This document shows positions 34,185 to 41,772 of a stretch of DNA of 46,556 nt, in pieces (the first letter of the stretch is position 1; every line of letters begins with the position of its first letter). A model generated the notes under the pieces. That model had not been told where the DNA came from. It made no database searches and saw only the letters and a program-made list of their open reading frames with translations. The stretch comes from Comamonadaceae bacterium. GTDB taxonomy: Bacteria > Pseudomonadota > Gammaproteobacteria > Burkholderiales > Burkholderiaceae_C. Where the stretch lies: assembly GCA_947452635.1 (NCBI GenBank), contig CANGEE010000004.1, positions 1 to 46,556 of the forward strand, in the 5' to 3' direction. The position numbers and the translations under genes are program-made.

Positions 34185-36035
34185 TTAAGGCTTCATTTTC
34201 CAAGTCAAACCCACCGTCATGGTGCGTGGCAACTGGTTATAGCCGTAAGCGGTTTGGTAGATTTTGTCCGTCAAATTTTCCACGCGGCCGAAAGCAACCC
34301 ACTCTGGCGACAGCGGATAGCGGGCTGTCAAATCCACCAATGTATAACTCGGCAATTCGGGGTTGTCCAAGGTGTCAGGGCGAGCACCTGTGTAGCGAAG
34401 GCTTGCACCGAGGACCCATGGGCCCCACAGTTGCGACACCGAGGTTGAAGCCAGGGTTTGCGCACGGCGCACCAAGCGCTGGCCCGTGGCTTCATTGATT
34501 GGATGTTGCAAAGTCAAACTGGCACGCACATCGGTTGTGCCCAGGCGTCCGCTGTAGCTGGTTTCCAATCCTTCGTTTTTCACACTGGCCACATTGTTGA
34601 ATTGCCAAGTCGTCATGTCATACAACAACATGTCACGGGTGTGGGTGCTGAACAGGGTCGAGCGCATTCGATGCGGTCCGTTCGCCCACTGCAATCCCAC
34701 CTCGTTGGTTTGCGCAGTCTCGGGCTTTAAATTGGGATTGCCACTGCTGGGGTCATACAGATAGCCCAAAGGAGCGATATTGAATGCCGTGGAATGCGCC
34801 GCCACCCATTTCCACTGGGCATTCAATTCATGACCGTAACCCCAGTAGGATGAATTTCTAACGCCCACATCTTGCACATCATCGCTGCGCACATTCATTT
34901 GAAAACTGTGGACGCCCAGTGTGTAATTGCCCCCCGCGAAGATGGCGTTGAGCGCGCGCTTTTTAAGCAAGGCTGAATAATCATCCGAAGCCTCAATGGC
35001 CTGCAACTGTCTGTCCATTCCCAAGGTCGCAGTCACATTGTGGAACTGGAACTCATTGACCCAAGACATCAGTTGTGTGTGGGTCAGCGCTTGTGTTTTC
35101 AAAGGATAAAGACCCACTGTCTCCGTGGTGTTTTTTTCTTTGCCATCGGAAACTTGGATTCGACTCTTCCAAGTCTCTGAGAAGCGAGCCGTCCAAAACA
35201 GCGCGTTGTTGTTGATCTGCGTTGCCCCCTTATGGATGTCGGTGGTCGAAGCGTATGTGGCATCGGAGACGTCGTAGTCGAAACGACCCTGTGAGCCGTT
35301 GGCACGCAAGCCCATCTGATGCGCTGCATTCAAGTCATAAGCCACATGCAAGGTGTAATTTGCATTCTTATACCCGTCCAAATCAGGGTTGACATTCAGG
35401 CCTTGCACCACATTGATGGCGTTGATACCTCGGGTTGAATTTGTGCCCGCGCTGACGGCGTAGCGCCAATCACCGGCTTTGCCTTGTGCACCAGCGAGCA
35501 GTCGCTGAGAACCCAACGAACCCAACTCTGTGCTGACAGAGGCTGTAGGCGCGCCCTGGCCTTGCCGGGTGAAGACTTGAATCACCCCACCGATAGCACC
35601 ACTGCCGTAAATCGCCGATACATTGCCTCGCACAATTTCGATGTGATCGACCTGGTCCAACATGATGTGCTCAAGACTGACTGCACCCGTCGTGTCTTGC
35701 TTGGTCATCGGCATGCCATCGACCAAGACCAGCACCTGCAATGAAGCTGCACCTCTTAAAAATGCAGTGGCTTGCGAACCGCGTCCGCCGTTTTGCGTGA
35801 ACTGAAAACCGGCTTCTCGCGCCAGCAAAGAGGGCAAATCGACCAACTGCGACTGTTCAATGACATCGCGTCCCAGCACCGTGGTGTGGGGTAAAGCATC
35901 GGTGAGAATTTGCGCCGTTCGGCTGGCGGTCACAACCACTTGGGGGGATGACTCATTGGCCAAAGACGCACCGCCAAACAGGCACAGTGAAAAGGCAGAC
36001 GCAAGCCAACGCGCAGAAAGAAAAGACATTTTCAT
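34185..36035 (-). CDS. btuB: TonB-dependent cobalamin receptor
   Basis: The start is the ATG at 36035 (MKMSFLSARW); the track's 741-residue version wrongly reads through the riboswitch. The 616-residue receptor has a signal peptide ending near GGASLA, a TonB box-like QVVVTASR, a plug domain (TTVLGRDVIEQSQLVDLPSLLAREAGFQF, VLVLVDGMPM, IEIVRGNVSAIYGSGAIGGVIQVFT) and a C-terminal 22-strand barrel ending in TVGLTWKMKP. The length is close to E. coli BtuB. The cobalamin riboswitch upstream and btuFCD downstream support B12 as ligand. Confidence 0.92.
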   Translation of the reverse strand: MKMSFLSARWLASAFSLCLFGGASLANESSPQVVVTASRTAQILTDALPHTTVLGRDVIEQSQLVDLPSLLAREAGFQFTQNGGRGSQATAFLRGAASLQVLVLVDGMPMTKQDTTGAVSLEHIMLDQVDHIEIVRGNVSAIYGSGAIGGVIQVFTRQGQGAPTASVSTELGSLGSQRLLAGAQGKAGDWRYAVSAGTNSTRGINAINVVQGLNVNPDLDGYKNANYTLHVAYDLNAAHQMGLRANGSQGRFDYDVSDATYASTTDIHKGATQINNNALFWTARFSETWKSRIQVSDGKEKNTTETVGLYPLKTQALTHTQLMSWVNEFQFHNVTATLGMDRQLQAIEASDDYSALLKKRALNAIFAGGNYTLGVHSFQMNVRSDDVQDVGVRNSSYWGYGHELNAQWKWVAAHSTAFNIAPLGYLYDPSSGNPNLKPETAQTNEVGLQWANGPHRMRSTLFSTHTRDMLLYDMTTWQFNNVASVKNEGLETSYSGRLGTTDVRASLTLQHPINEATGQRLVRRAQTLASTSVSQLWGPWVLGASLRYTGARPDTLDNPELPSYTLVDLTARYPLSPEWVAFGRVENLTDKIYQTAYGYNQLPRTMTVGLTWKMKP

Positions 36036-36039
36036 AAAA

Positions 36040-36047
36040 CCAACAAG
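36040..36047 (-). promoter_or_regulatory. Anti-P1 sequence upstream of the btuB start
   Basis: CTTGTTGG, five bases before the btuB ATG, is complementary over eight bases to CCAACAAG, which includes the 3' strand of riboswitch P1. It could pair in place of P1 and thus couple ligand binding to access at the start codon. The direction of control is not clear from the sequence. Confidence 0.45.
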
Positions 36048-36120
36048 TTGTGTGTCCTCACCGCCTTCCCCGACAGTGCTTGGACGTTCCAGCAGCGCGA
36101 TTTCAGACGCGCCGCCACCT

Positions 36121-36339
36121 TGTTGGCCGGTATCCGGGCTGGGCGGAGACAGCCTCTGTCGCCTTCCCAGTCGCTTGTTCAAGGCGACCAGTGGCATGTT
36201 GACAGAGACGGAACTTGAGGCAAGTTCGTCCGCTTGACCGTTGCGGGGGCAGCGCAGGTGGGGCCTTGTCGAGCGAGCGACGCAGCCTTCCTGCTTCCCG
36301 TTGAACTGCAGCCTGTGAACCAAGCCGCGAGCACCAACA
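36121..36339 (-). promoter_or_regulatory. Cobalamin riboswitch
   Basis: On the complement strand the leader contains the conserved cobalamin-aptamer blocks in order: GGTGC near 36335, AACGGGAAGCAGG, GCTGCCCCCGCAAC (36253-36240), GCCACTG (36195-36189), GGGAAGGC (36168-36161) and AGCCCGGATACCGGCC (36140-36125). The terminal P1 pairing TGTTGG (36339-36334) with CCAACA (36126-36121) closes the aptamer. It lies about 85 bases before the btuB ATG, so it likely controls the whole B12 operon in response to adenosylcobalamin or a related form. Confidence 0.93.
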
Positions 36340-36345
36340 GCCTCC

Positions 36346-36379
36346 ATTGTAAGTTTGAAACTGTCTTCAACCCTACAAT
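36346..36379. promoter_or_regulatory. Possible divergent promoters of btuB and zapB/zapA
   Basis: Two TACAAT hexamers face away from each other: one on the complement at 36351-36346, just before the riboswitch, and one on the plus strand at 36374-36379, about 25 bases before the zapB-like ATG. Neither has a convincing -35 at standard spacing. Confidence 0.35.
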
Positions 36380-36403
36380 ACAGGGATTCACTATTTGTCG
36401 GCC

Positions 36404-36625
36404 ATGACAAACCACCACACCATCGACCAGATTGCAGAGCGTGTTGAGCACTTGCTGCTCAGGCATGAAGAGCTGACACGCACCAACGACTTGCTGCGCC
36501 AGCAAGTCTCGGCTTTGTCCCAAGAACGCGACCTCCTAAAGTCCCGGCTGGCGGCTGCCCGGGCGCGGGTGGACAGCCTGATCGAGCGCTTGCCCCCTAC
36601 CCCTGCCCAGGACACCACACCATGA
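36404..36625 (+). CDS. ZapB-like small coiled-coil protein (TIGR02449 family)
   Basis: The ATG at 36404 (MTNHHTIDQIAERVEHLLLRHEELTRTNDLLRQQVSALSQERDLLKSRLAAARARVDSLIERL) gives 73 residues, nearly all one coiled coil with a heptad pattern. It resembles the small proteins that precede zapA in beta- and gammaproteobacteria and are thought to belong to the cell-division machinery. Its stop overlaps the zapA start by four bases. Direct involvement in FtsZ-ring assembly is inferred from context. Confidence 0.82.
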   Translation: MTNHHTIDQIAERVEHLLLRHEELTRTNDLLRQQVSALSQERDLLKSRLAAARARVDSLIERLPPTPAQDTTP

Positions 36626-36963
36626 GTTCAAAGCAATTGGAAGTCCAAATCATGGGCCAAAGCTACTTGCTGGGTTGCCCCGAGGGCGGCGAGCCGCAGC
36701 TGTTGGCGGCGGTGAGCAAGGTGGATGCCGCCATGTGCAAGATCCGCGACGCCGGCAAAATCAAAGCCCGCGACCGGATTGCGGTGCTGGCGGCCTTGAA
36801 CCTGGCTTTTGACGCCAACGAGGCCAGCGCCGCCGTGGTTTTGCCCACCACCCTCACCCCGACCAGCACCGCAGCGCCTCTGTCGGACGCAGAAGCAGCG
36901 CGGCTGAACCAGTTGCTCAAACGCCTGGACCAGGCGCTGGGCCGAGACGGTCAGTTGATTTAA
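36622..36963 (+). CDS. zapA: Cell-division protein ZapA
   Basis: ZapA binds and bundles FtsZ filaments at mid-cell. The 113-residue protein has the conserved N-terminal domain (LEVQIMGQSYLLGCPEGGEPQLLAAVSKVDAAMCKIRDAG, followed by DRIAVLAALNLA) and a C-terminal coiled coil. It is slightly longer than E. coli ZapA because of a Thr/Pro-rich linker (TTLTPTSTAAP). It overlaps the small coiled-coil gene by four bases and is followed directly by the 6S RNA gene, a conserved order in proteobacteria. Confidence 0.92.
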   Translation: MSSKQLEVQIMGQSYLLGCPEGGEPQLLAAVSKVDAAMCKIRDAGKIKARDRIAVLAALNLAFDANEASAAVVLPTTLTPTSTAAPLSDAEAARLNQLLKRLDQALGRDGQLI

Positions 36964-36991
36964 GCGCCCACTTTTCAAGCCGCGCATGGCC

Positions 36992-36997
36992 TACAAT
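36992..36997 (+). promoter_or_regulatory. -10 element of the 6S RNA gene
   Basis: TACAAT at 36992-36997 places a transcription start at about 37003, exactly where the closing stem of 6S RNA begins. No clear -35 is seen. Confidence 0.5.
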
Positions 36998-37002
36998 GGA
37001 CC

Positions 37003-37180
37003 GGTCTGCAGTGCACGCCGGGCTTTATATTTCCTTGAACCAATGCTCATTGAGCTCGGGCTTGGTACATCGACTGGTGAGCGTGATCATCTCGCGTCAG
37101 ATGAACCCAACGTCAGTCTGCCCTCGCCCACCTGAACCCCCGGTTCAGGATGAGGGTTCGGTGGCACTGCAGACACCTTT
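37003..37180 (+). ncRNA. ssrS: 6S RNA
   Basis: The 5' segment GTCTGCAGTGC (37004-37014) is perfectly complementary to GCACTGCAGAC (37164-37174), forming the long-range closing stem of 6S RNA over about 170 bases. Between them are the CTTGAACC-like and GCTCATTGAGCTCGGGC segments and a large poorly paired middle, as expected of the open-promoter mimic that binds the sigma-70 RNA polymerase holoenzyme in stationary phase. Position after zapA is the usual one. Ends are approximate. Confidence 0.88.
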
Positions 37181-37207
37181 TGCTTGCCCCTCCTGATTGC
37201 GTCCCCC

Positions 37208-38023
37208 ATGACTTTTGACCCTACCCTGATTATTGAACTCGCCATTTTGGGCGTGGCCACTGGTTTTTTAGCGGGCTTGCTGGGCATTGGCGGTGGCATG
37301 GTGATGGTGCCTTTCTTGACTTACCTGCTGGGCCAGCAGGGCGTTTCGCCCGACTTGGCCGTCAAAATGGCCATTGCCACTTCCATGGCCACCATCATCT
37401 TCACCTCGGTCTCCAGCGTAAGGGCTCACCACAAGCGCGGCGCAGTGCGCTGGCCTCTGGTCCAAGGGCTGGCCCCGGGCATTGTGCTGGGCAGCCTGAT
37501 TGGCAGCTTGGGCGTGTTTGCTTTCCTCAAAGGCTCTTTTTTGGCCTTGTTCTTCGCAGGCTTCGTGAGCTTTTCTGCGACCCAAATGTTTTTGGACAAA
37601 AAGCCCGCCCCCTCGCGCCAAGTGCCTGGCACCGTGGGTTTGCTGGGCGCGGGCAGCTTCATCGGCTTTTTATCAGGGCTGGTGGGCGCTGGCGGTGGCT
37701 TTGTCTCGGTGCCCTTCATGACCTGGTGCAATGTGGCCATTCACAACGCTGTGGCCACCAGCGCCGCTTTGGGCTTTCCGATTGCGCTGGCCAATGTGGT
37801 CGGCTACATCATCAGCGGCCAGGACGTGCCCAATCTGCCTGAATACGCCTTCGGTTACCTGTGGTTGCCCGCCTTGGTGGTGATCGCCAGTTGCAGCGTC
37901 TTCATGGCCCCCTTGGGTGCCAGCGCCGCGCACCGGCTACCGGTGAAACAACTCAAACGCGTGTTCGCCAGCATTTTGTATGTGTTGGCTGCGTACATGC
38001 TGTACAAAGGTTTGAGCGCCTGA
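37208..38023 (+). CDS. TauE/SafE family membrane permease
   Basis: The ATG at 37208 (MTFDPTLIIELAILGVATGFLAGLLGIGGGMVMVPFL) gives 271 residues with about eight membrane helices. The two-fold internal repeat is seen in GFLAGLLGIGGGMVMVPFL and GFLSGLVGAGGGFVSVPFM, the TauE/SafE signature. Members export sulfite, sulfoacetate or related anions, or import other organic anions. The substrate is unknown. It follows 6S RNA and converges with the UreH-like gene. Confidence 0.87.
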   Translation: MTFDPTLIIELAILGVATGFLAGLLGIGGGMVMVPFLTYLLGQQGVSPDLAVKMAIATSMATIIFTSVSSVRAHHKRGAVRWPLVQGLAPGIVLGSLIGSLGVFAFLKGSFLALFFAGFVSFSATQMFLDKKPAPSRQVPGTVGLLGAGSFIGFLSGLVGAGGGFVSVPFMTWCNVAIHNAVATSAALGFPIALANVVGYIISGQDVPNLPEYAFGYLWLPALVVIASCSVFMAPLGASAAHRLPVKQLKRVFASILYVLAAYMLYKGLSA

Positions 38024-38063
38024 TCGCTTGGGCGGCCAGACCCATGGTGCGGTAGTCAACATC

Positions 38064-38744
38064 TCACAACGGCATGATGCACCAAGGCGCCTGATCGTGC
38101 ACCAGGCCCATCCACAAGGCCCAGGCCGAGATCACGGCCAAAGCCAAGCCGGCGATGCGAATGCCCCAAGTACCATCCCCCAGCTTTTTCAATCGCAGCA
38201 GCAGCCAAGGCCCAGCCCCCAAACTGACGCTGCTGCCCAGCGCAAACAGCGCCATGGTCCAAGCGCCCTCGGCCATGTTGCCGGTCAAAGCGGCCACCGT
38301 GAGGGCCGAATACAACAAGCCACAAGGCATGAACGCCCACAGCGAGCCGATGATGACCGGCGTGCCCCGCCCAAGACGCCCTCCCCAGGCTCGGACCTGT
38401 CGCCATAGCTTTTGGGCCGCGACGTCCAGCCACACGGGTTGGCGGCCTTGCGCGAACAGCAAACCGCCCAACACCAACGCGGCCACATGCAGCATGGACC
38501 ACAGGGGGCGAATGGCTGCGGACTGCACCGTCAACCAACCCAGTGCGCTGACGCTGGCGGCGGCCAAGGCCCCCATCGCGCTGTAGCCTGCGAATCGCCC
38601 AATTTGGAAACCCAGCATCGAGCGCGAAGCGCGCACGCCTGCGGCTTGGCCCATGCCGGCACAGACTGCGCCGCACATGGCCACGCAATGGGGGCCGCCG
38701 GCCAAGCCCATGAGCAAAGCCGTCACTGCCAGAGAACTGGACAT
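38064..38744 (-). CDS. UreH/DsbD-2-like membrane protein next to hemN
   Basis: The 226-residue protein has about six membrane helices and belongs to the sulfite exporter TauE/SafE superfamily branch often named UreH or DsbD_2. It begins MSSSLAVTALLMGLAGGPHCVAMCGAVC, with cysteines in the first helix spaced C-x3-C-x3-C, and has a second FMPCGLLYSAL motif in the second half. Relatives sit beside cbb3 oxidase or cytochrome maturation genes and are suspected of moving copper or thiol reductant, but this is not established here. It is nine bases after hemN and probably cotranscribed. Confidence 0.8.
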   Translation of the reverse strand: MSSSLAVTALLMGLAGGPHCVAMCGAVCAGMGQAAGVRASRSMLGFQIGRFAGYSAMGALAAASVSALGWLTVQSAAIRPLWSMLHVAALVLGGLLFAQGRQPVWLDVAAQKLWRQVRAWGGRLGRGTPVIIGSLWAFMPCGLLYSALTVAALTGNMAEGAWTMALFALGSSVSLGAGPWLLLRLKKLGDGTWGIRIAGLALAVISAWALWMGLVHDQAPWCIMPL

Positions 38745-38752
38745 GAAAAAAC

Positions 38753-40135
38753 TCAGATGATTTTAGAAAAGCGCGTCCGGTTCGCGTCGGCCTGCACATA
38801 GCGGTCAAACGTCATGGCCACGCCACGCACAAAGAACCAACCCATGGGTGTGACGTTGATGCCTGTGTCTGACAACTCTACCAGCCCTTGGGCTTGCATA
38901 TCAGCCAAGCGCGCCAGCTCGGCTTTGAAATAGGTTTTGACGTCGATCAACCAGGCCAGGTTGATAGACTCGAAATGCAAATGGCCTTGGCACATGAGCG
39001 CCATGATCACGGCACGGCGAATCAAATCGTCGCGCGTCAGGGACAGACCACGCACCACAGGCAATTGGCCTTGGTCGATCGCATCACAGTACTCGCTCAT
39101 GGTCTTGGCGTTTTGGCTGTACGTGGTACCCACGCGGCCAATGGCTGACACGCCCAAGGCGATCAAGTCACAATCGGGCTGCGTGCTGTAGCCTTGAAAG
39201 TTGCGATGCAAACGGCCTTGGCGTTTGGCCACGGCCAATGCATCGTCGGGCAGCGCAAAGTGGTCCATGCCCACGTACACATAACCCGCATCCTGCAAAG
39301 CCGCAAGCGACTGCGCCAACATGCTGACTTTGTCACCTGGCAAAGGCAGATCCGCGGCATCGATACGCCGTTGCGGCTTGAACCGCGCCGGCAAATGCGC
39401 ATAGGCATACAAGGCGATACGGTCTGGGCGAAGCGCGTTGATCTGCTTCAAAGTCTGGTCAAACGAGGCCGGGGTTTGCTTGGGCAAACCGTAAATCAAG
39501 TCCACGTTGATCGATTCAAAGCCGATTTTTCGGGCCTGGGCTATCAAATCAAATACCTGTTGCGCAGGTTGGATGCGGTGCACTGCGGCTTGGACCTCGG
39601 GGTCAAAATCCTGCACACCAAAGCTCAGCCGGTTAAATCCCAATTGCGCCAAAAAGACCAATCGCTTTTCATCCACCGTGCGAGGATCCACTTCAATGGA
39701 GTACTCACCGCCCGGCACGATCTGGAAATTGCGCTTGAGCATGTCCATCAACAAGACCAACTCGGCATCTTTGAGGAAAGTGGGCGTGCCCCCTCCCAGA
39801 TGTAATTGACTGACGGGTTGACCCGTACCCAGATGCGCCACATGCAAAGCCACTTCGCGCGTCAAATAATCCAAATAGGACGTGGCCCGCTCTGGGTGCT
39901 TGGTGATGATTTTGTTGCACGCACAGTAGTAGCACAAAGATTCACAAAACGGAATGTGCACATACAAACTCAGCGGTTTGGCACGCGCCGAGATGGAATC
40001 TCGGCGCTGCTCCAAGGCCTGAATGTAATCGGCCGGGGTGAACGCTTCAACGAAGCGATCGGCCGTAGGGTAAGACGTATAGCGAGGACCCGGGATGTCA
40101 AAACGGGTCAGTAATTCGGGCGTGATCAGCGTCAT
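38753..40135 (-). CDS. hemN: Oxygen-independent coproporphyrinogen III oxidase
   Basis: HemN is a radical-SAM enzyme that makes protoporphyrinogen IX without oxygen. The 460-residue length matches. The cluster cysteines are Cys64, Cys68 and Cys71 in HIPFCESLCYYCACNK, with the additional conserved Cys73. GGGTPTFL and the YAHLPARFKPQRRI segment are further HemN marks, and the C-terminal HemN domain is complete. It lets haem synthesis continue when oxygen is low, matching the FNR-type box 65 bases upstream. Confidence 0.95.
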   Translation of the reverse strand: MTLITPELLTRFDIPGPRYTSYPTADRFVEAFTPADYIQALEQRRDSISARAKPLSLYVHIPFCESLCYYCACNKIITKHPERATSYLDYLTREVALHVAHLGTGQPVSQLHLGGGTPTFLKDAELVLLMDMLKRNFQIVPGGEYSIEVDPRTVDEKRLVFLAQLGFNRLSFGVQDFDPEVQAAVHRIQPAQQVFDLIAQARKIGFESINVDLIYGLPKQTPASFDQTLKQINALRPDRIALYAYAHLPARFKPQRRIDAADLPLPGDKVSMLAQSLAALQDAGYVYVGMDHFALPDDALAVAKRQGRLHRNFQGYSTQPDCDLIALGVSAIGRVGTTYSQNAKTMSEYCDAIDQGQLPVVRGLSLTRDDLIRRAVIMALMCQGHLHFESINLAWLIDVKTYFKAELARLADMQAQGLVELSDTGINVTPMGWFFVRGVAMTFDRYVQADANRTRFSKII

Positions 40136-40199
40136 GCACTGTTTTCCTGTTGTGTGGTTTAGCGCACTTACACTGTGCCCGAGTCACTCAATAATGATC

Positions 40200-40213
40200 T
40201 TGATGCAAATCAA
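40200..40213. promoter_or_regulatory. FNR box in the hemN-fnr intergenic region
   Basis: TTGAT-GCAA-ATCAA is a perfect FNR/Anr consensus palindrome. It is centred about 71 bases before the hemN ATG and 142 before the fnr ATG, so it most likely activates hemN. Autoregulation of fnr is also possible. Confidence 0.85.
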
Positions 40214-40348
40214 AAAAAGGCCAGGCAAGGCCTGTTTGACCCGCATCTCGCTTGAGGTTCGTCAGTTTTTGTAATCCTCTGGGAATTAGAATCACATGAC
40301 TTTCATCAATTTTGATAATTTGCATCCTCCGTTCCACAAGGCTCCCAC

Positions 40349-41071
40349 ATGAACCCGCACGCGATCAAAGTAGCCTGCTCCAATTGCAATATGCGCGAGC
40401 TGTGCATGCCGATTGGTTTGAGCGAAAACGAACTGCAACGCATCGATGACCTGATTGGCGCCCGACGCAAAGTCAAACGCAACGAATCCCTGTTCAGGAA
40501 CGGTGAAAAATTCACCGCCCTGTACGCCATTCGCACGGGTTTTTTCAAAACCAGCGTCGCCACTGAGGACGGTCGCGACCAGGTCACAGGCTTTCAAATG
40601 GCCGGTGAGATCATGGGCTTGGACGGTATCGTCAGCGACTTTCACTCCTGCGACGCGATTGCCCTGGAAGACGCTGAGGTCTGCGTCATGCCTTTTGACA
40701 AAATTGAATCCTTGTCGCGCGAAGTCAATTCGCTGCAACACCATGTGCACAAAATCATGAGTCGAGAAATTGTGCGCGAGCACGGCGTGATGCTGTTGCT
40801 GGGCAGCATGCGGGCCGAAGAACGCTTGGCCGCCTTTTTACTGAACTTGGTGCAGCGTCTGCATGCCCGTGGGTTCTCTCAGTCCGAACTGGTTTTGCGC
40901 ATGACCCGCGAAGAAATTGGCAGTTACCTCGGTTTGAAGCTGGAAACGGTGAGCCGCACCTTCTCAAAATTTGTGGAAGAAGGCACGGTCGAAGTCAAGC
41001 AACGCCATGTGCGCATCCTGAACGCCGAAGCCTTGCAAAACCTGGTGAACAACCAGGTCGCTTGCCTTTGA
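40349..41071 (+). CDS. fnr: FNR-family oxygen-responsive transcription regulator
   Basis: This 240-residue regulator has the cluster-binding cysteines Cys10, Cys13 and Cys19 (ACSNCNMRELC) and Cys112, whose spacing of 93 from Cys19 equals that in E. coli FNR (Cys29 to Cys122). It is therefore likely to sense oxygen through a 4Fe-4S cluster. A cyclic-nucleotide-binding-like fold is followed by a dimer helix (ERLAAFLLNLVQRL) and a helix-turn-helix EEIGSYLGLKLETVSRTFSKF with the ETVSR recognition residues for TTGAT half sites. It is divergent from hemN. Targets in this window are probably hemN and ccoN. Confidence 0.93.
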   Translation: MNPHAIKVACSNCNMRELCMPIGLSENELQRIDDLIGARRKVKRNESLFRNGEKFTALYAIRTGFFKTSVATEDGRDQVTGFQMAGEIMGLDGIVSDFHSCDAIALEDAEVCVMPFDKIESLSREVNSLQHHVHKIMSREIVREHGVMLLLGSMRAEERLAAFLLNLVQRLHARGFSQSELVLRMTREEIGSYLGLKLETVSRTFSKFVEEGTVEVKQRHVRILNAEALQNLVNNQVACL

Positions 41072-41082
41072 GCCACTCAGCG

Positions 41083-41101
41083 CACTGAAGAAATTTCAGT
41101 G
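41083..41101. terminator. Possible hairpin between the ends of fnr and the small membrane-protein gene
   Basis: CACTGAA-GAAAT-TTCAGTG is a seven-base-pair inverted repeat just after the fnr stop and before the converging gene end. No U run follows, so termination is not certain. Confidence 0.35.
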
Positions 41102-41108
41102 GCGCGGC

Positions 41109-41411
41109 TCAACCACAATGCTCTTTCGCGCAGTCTGCGGGGCGCTCGCCCACCGGCACGGGGCAACGGTTGATCTCAAAAGGCGAGGCTGACAGCAAGG
41201 TCGTCAGCGCACTGGAGACCATGGCCAAAGCCCAAAAAGCAAAAAAAGACAAGGTGTAAACGCCCTGGCGCGACAGCGACAACGGGTGCCCGAACCAGTG
41301 CAGATCTTGCGGGTCGACACAAGCAAACACGGTGATCTCTAGCATCCCTGCCACCAAAAAGGCAGGCCAGGCAATCCACATCATTCTTTGAACCCGCATC
41401 GTTGTATTCAT
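41109..41411 (-). CDS. Small membrane protein downstream of the cco genes
   Basis: A 100-residue protein has two membrane helices (about 12-30, WIAWPAFLVAGMLEITVFACV, and 49-71, GVYTLSFFAFWALAMVSSALTTLL) and a polar cysteine-containing tail (CPVPVGERPADCAKEHCG). AAGGAG seven bases before the ATG confirms the start. Family unknown to me. It is 41 bases after the ccoH-like gene on the same strand, so it is likely the last gene of the cco operon and could be involved in oxidase assembly. Confidence 0.75.
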   Translation of the reverse strand: MNTTMRVQRMMWIAWPAFLVAGMLEITVFACVDPQDLHWFGHPLSLSRQGVYTLSFFAFWALAMVSSALTTLLSASPFEINRCPVPVGERPADCAKEHCG

Positions 41412-41452
41412 TCGTTGTCTCCTTCAGGTGGGGGTCCGTCAAGATACCGTGA

Positions 41453-41737
41453 TCAGGGTTTGAGTGACGATTTGTCGGCTGCGGCCGCCTTGGCCGGCAC
41501 CACGCCTGTAGCGGCATGGTTGCGCGCCAACATGGCTGGCGCCATACTGGTTTGGGCTTGTTGTGCTTGCGGCGAGGGCTCGGCTTCCAGCACCGTATTG
41601 GGCGAACTGATCGCCAAATACAAGGTAATGAAACTGGCCACAACGACGACTGCAGGCCCTGCAATCACCATCCACACATGGGCAAATGACCACCAAGGGG
41701 CTGACTTGTTCACATTCAATGTGGGGCTTGTTGACAT
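41453..41737 (-). CDS. ccoH: FixH/CcoH-like small membrane protein
   Basis: The ATG at 41737 (MSTSPTLNVNKSAPWWSFAHVWMVIAGPAVVVVASFITLYLAI) has AAGGA eight bases ahead. The 94-residue product has one membrane helix preceded by PWW, as in FixH/CcoH, and a short Ala/Gln-rich tail. In other bacteria CcoH helps assemble cbb3 oxidase. It is shorter than typical FixH, so the label depends mostly on position directly after ccoG. Confidence 0.65.
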   Translation of the reverse strand: MSTSPTLNVNKSAPWWSFAHVWMVIAGPAVVVVASFITLYLAISSPNTVLEAEPSPQAQQAQTSMAPAMLARNHAATGVVPAKAAAADKSSLKP

Positions 41738-41772
41738 GTTCAAATTCCTTTTTTCAAGAGAAGAATCCAAGA

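Noticed and set aside
38056-38808. 250-residue minus-strand ORF overlapping the UreH-like gene
   Set aside because: It is a different frame over the same bases; the 226-residue frame has membrane helices and the conserved cysteine motifs.
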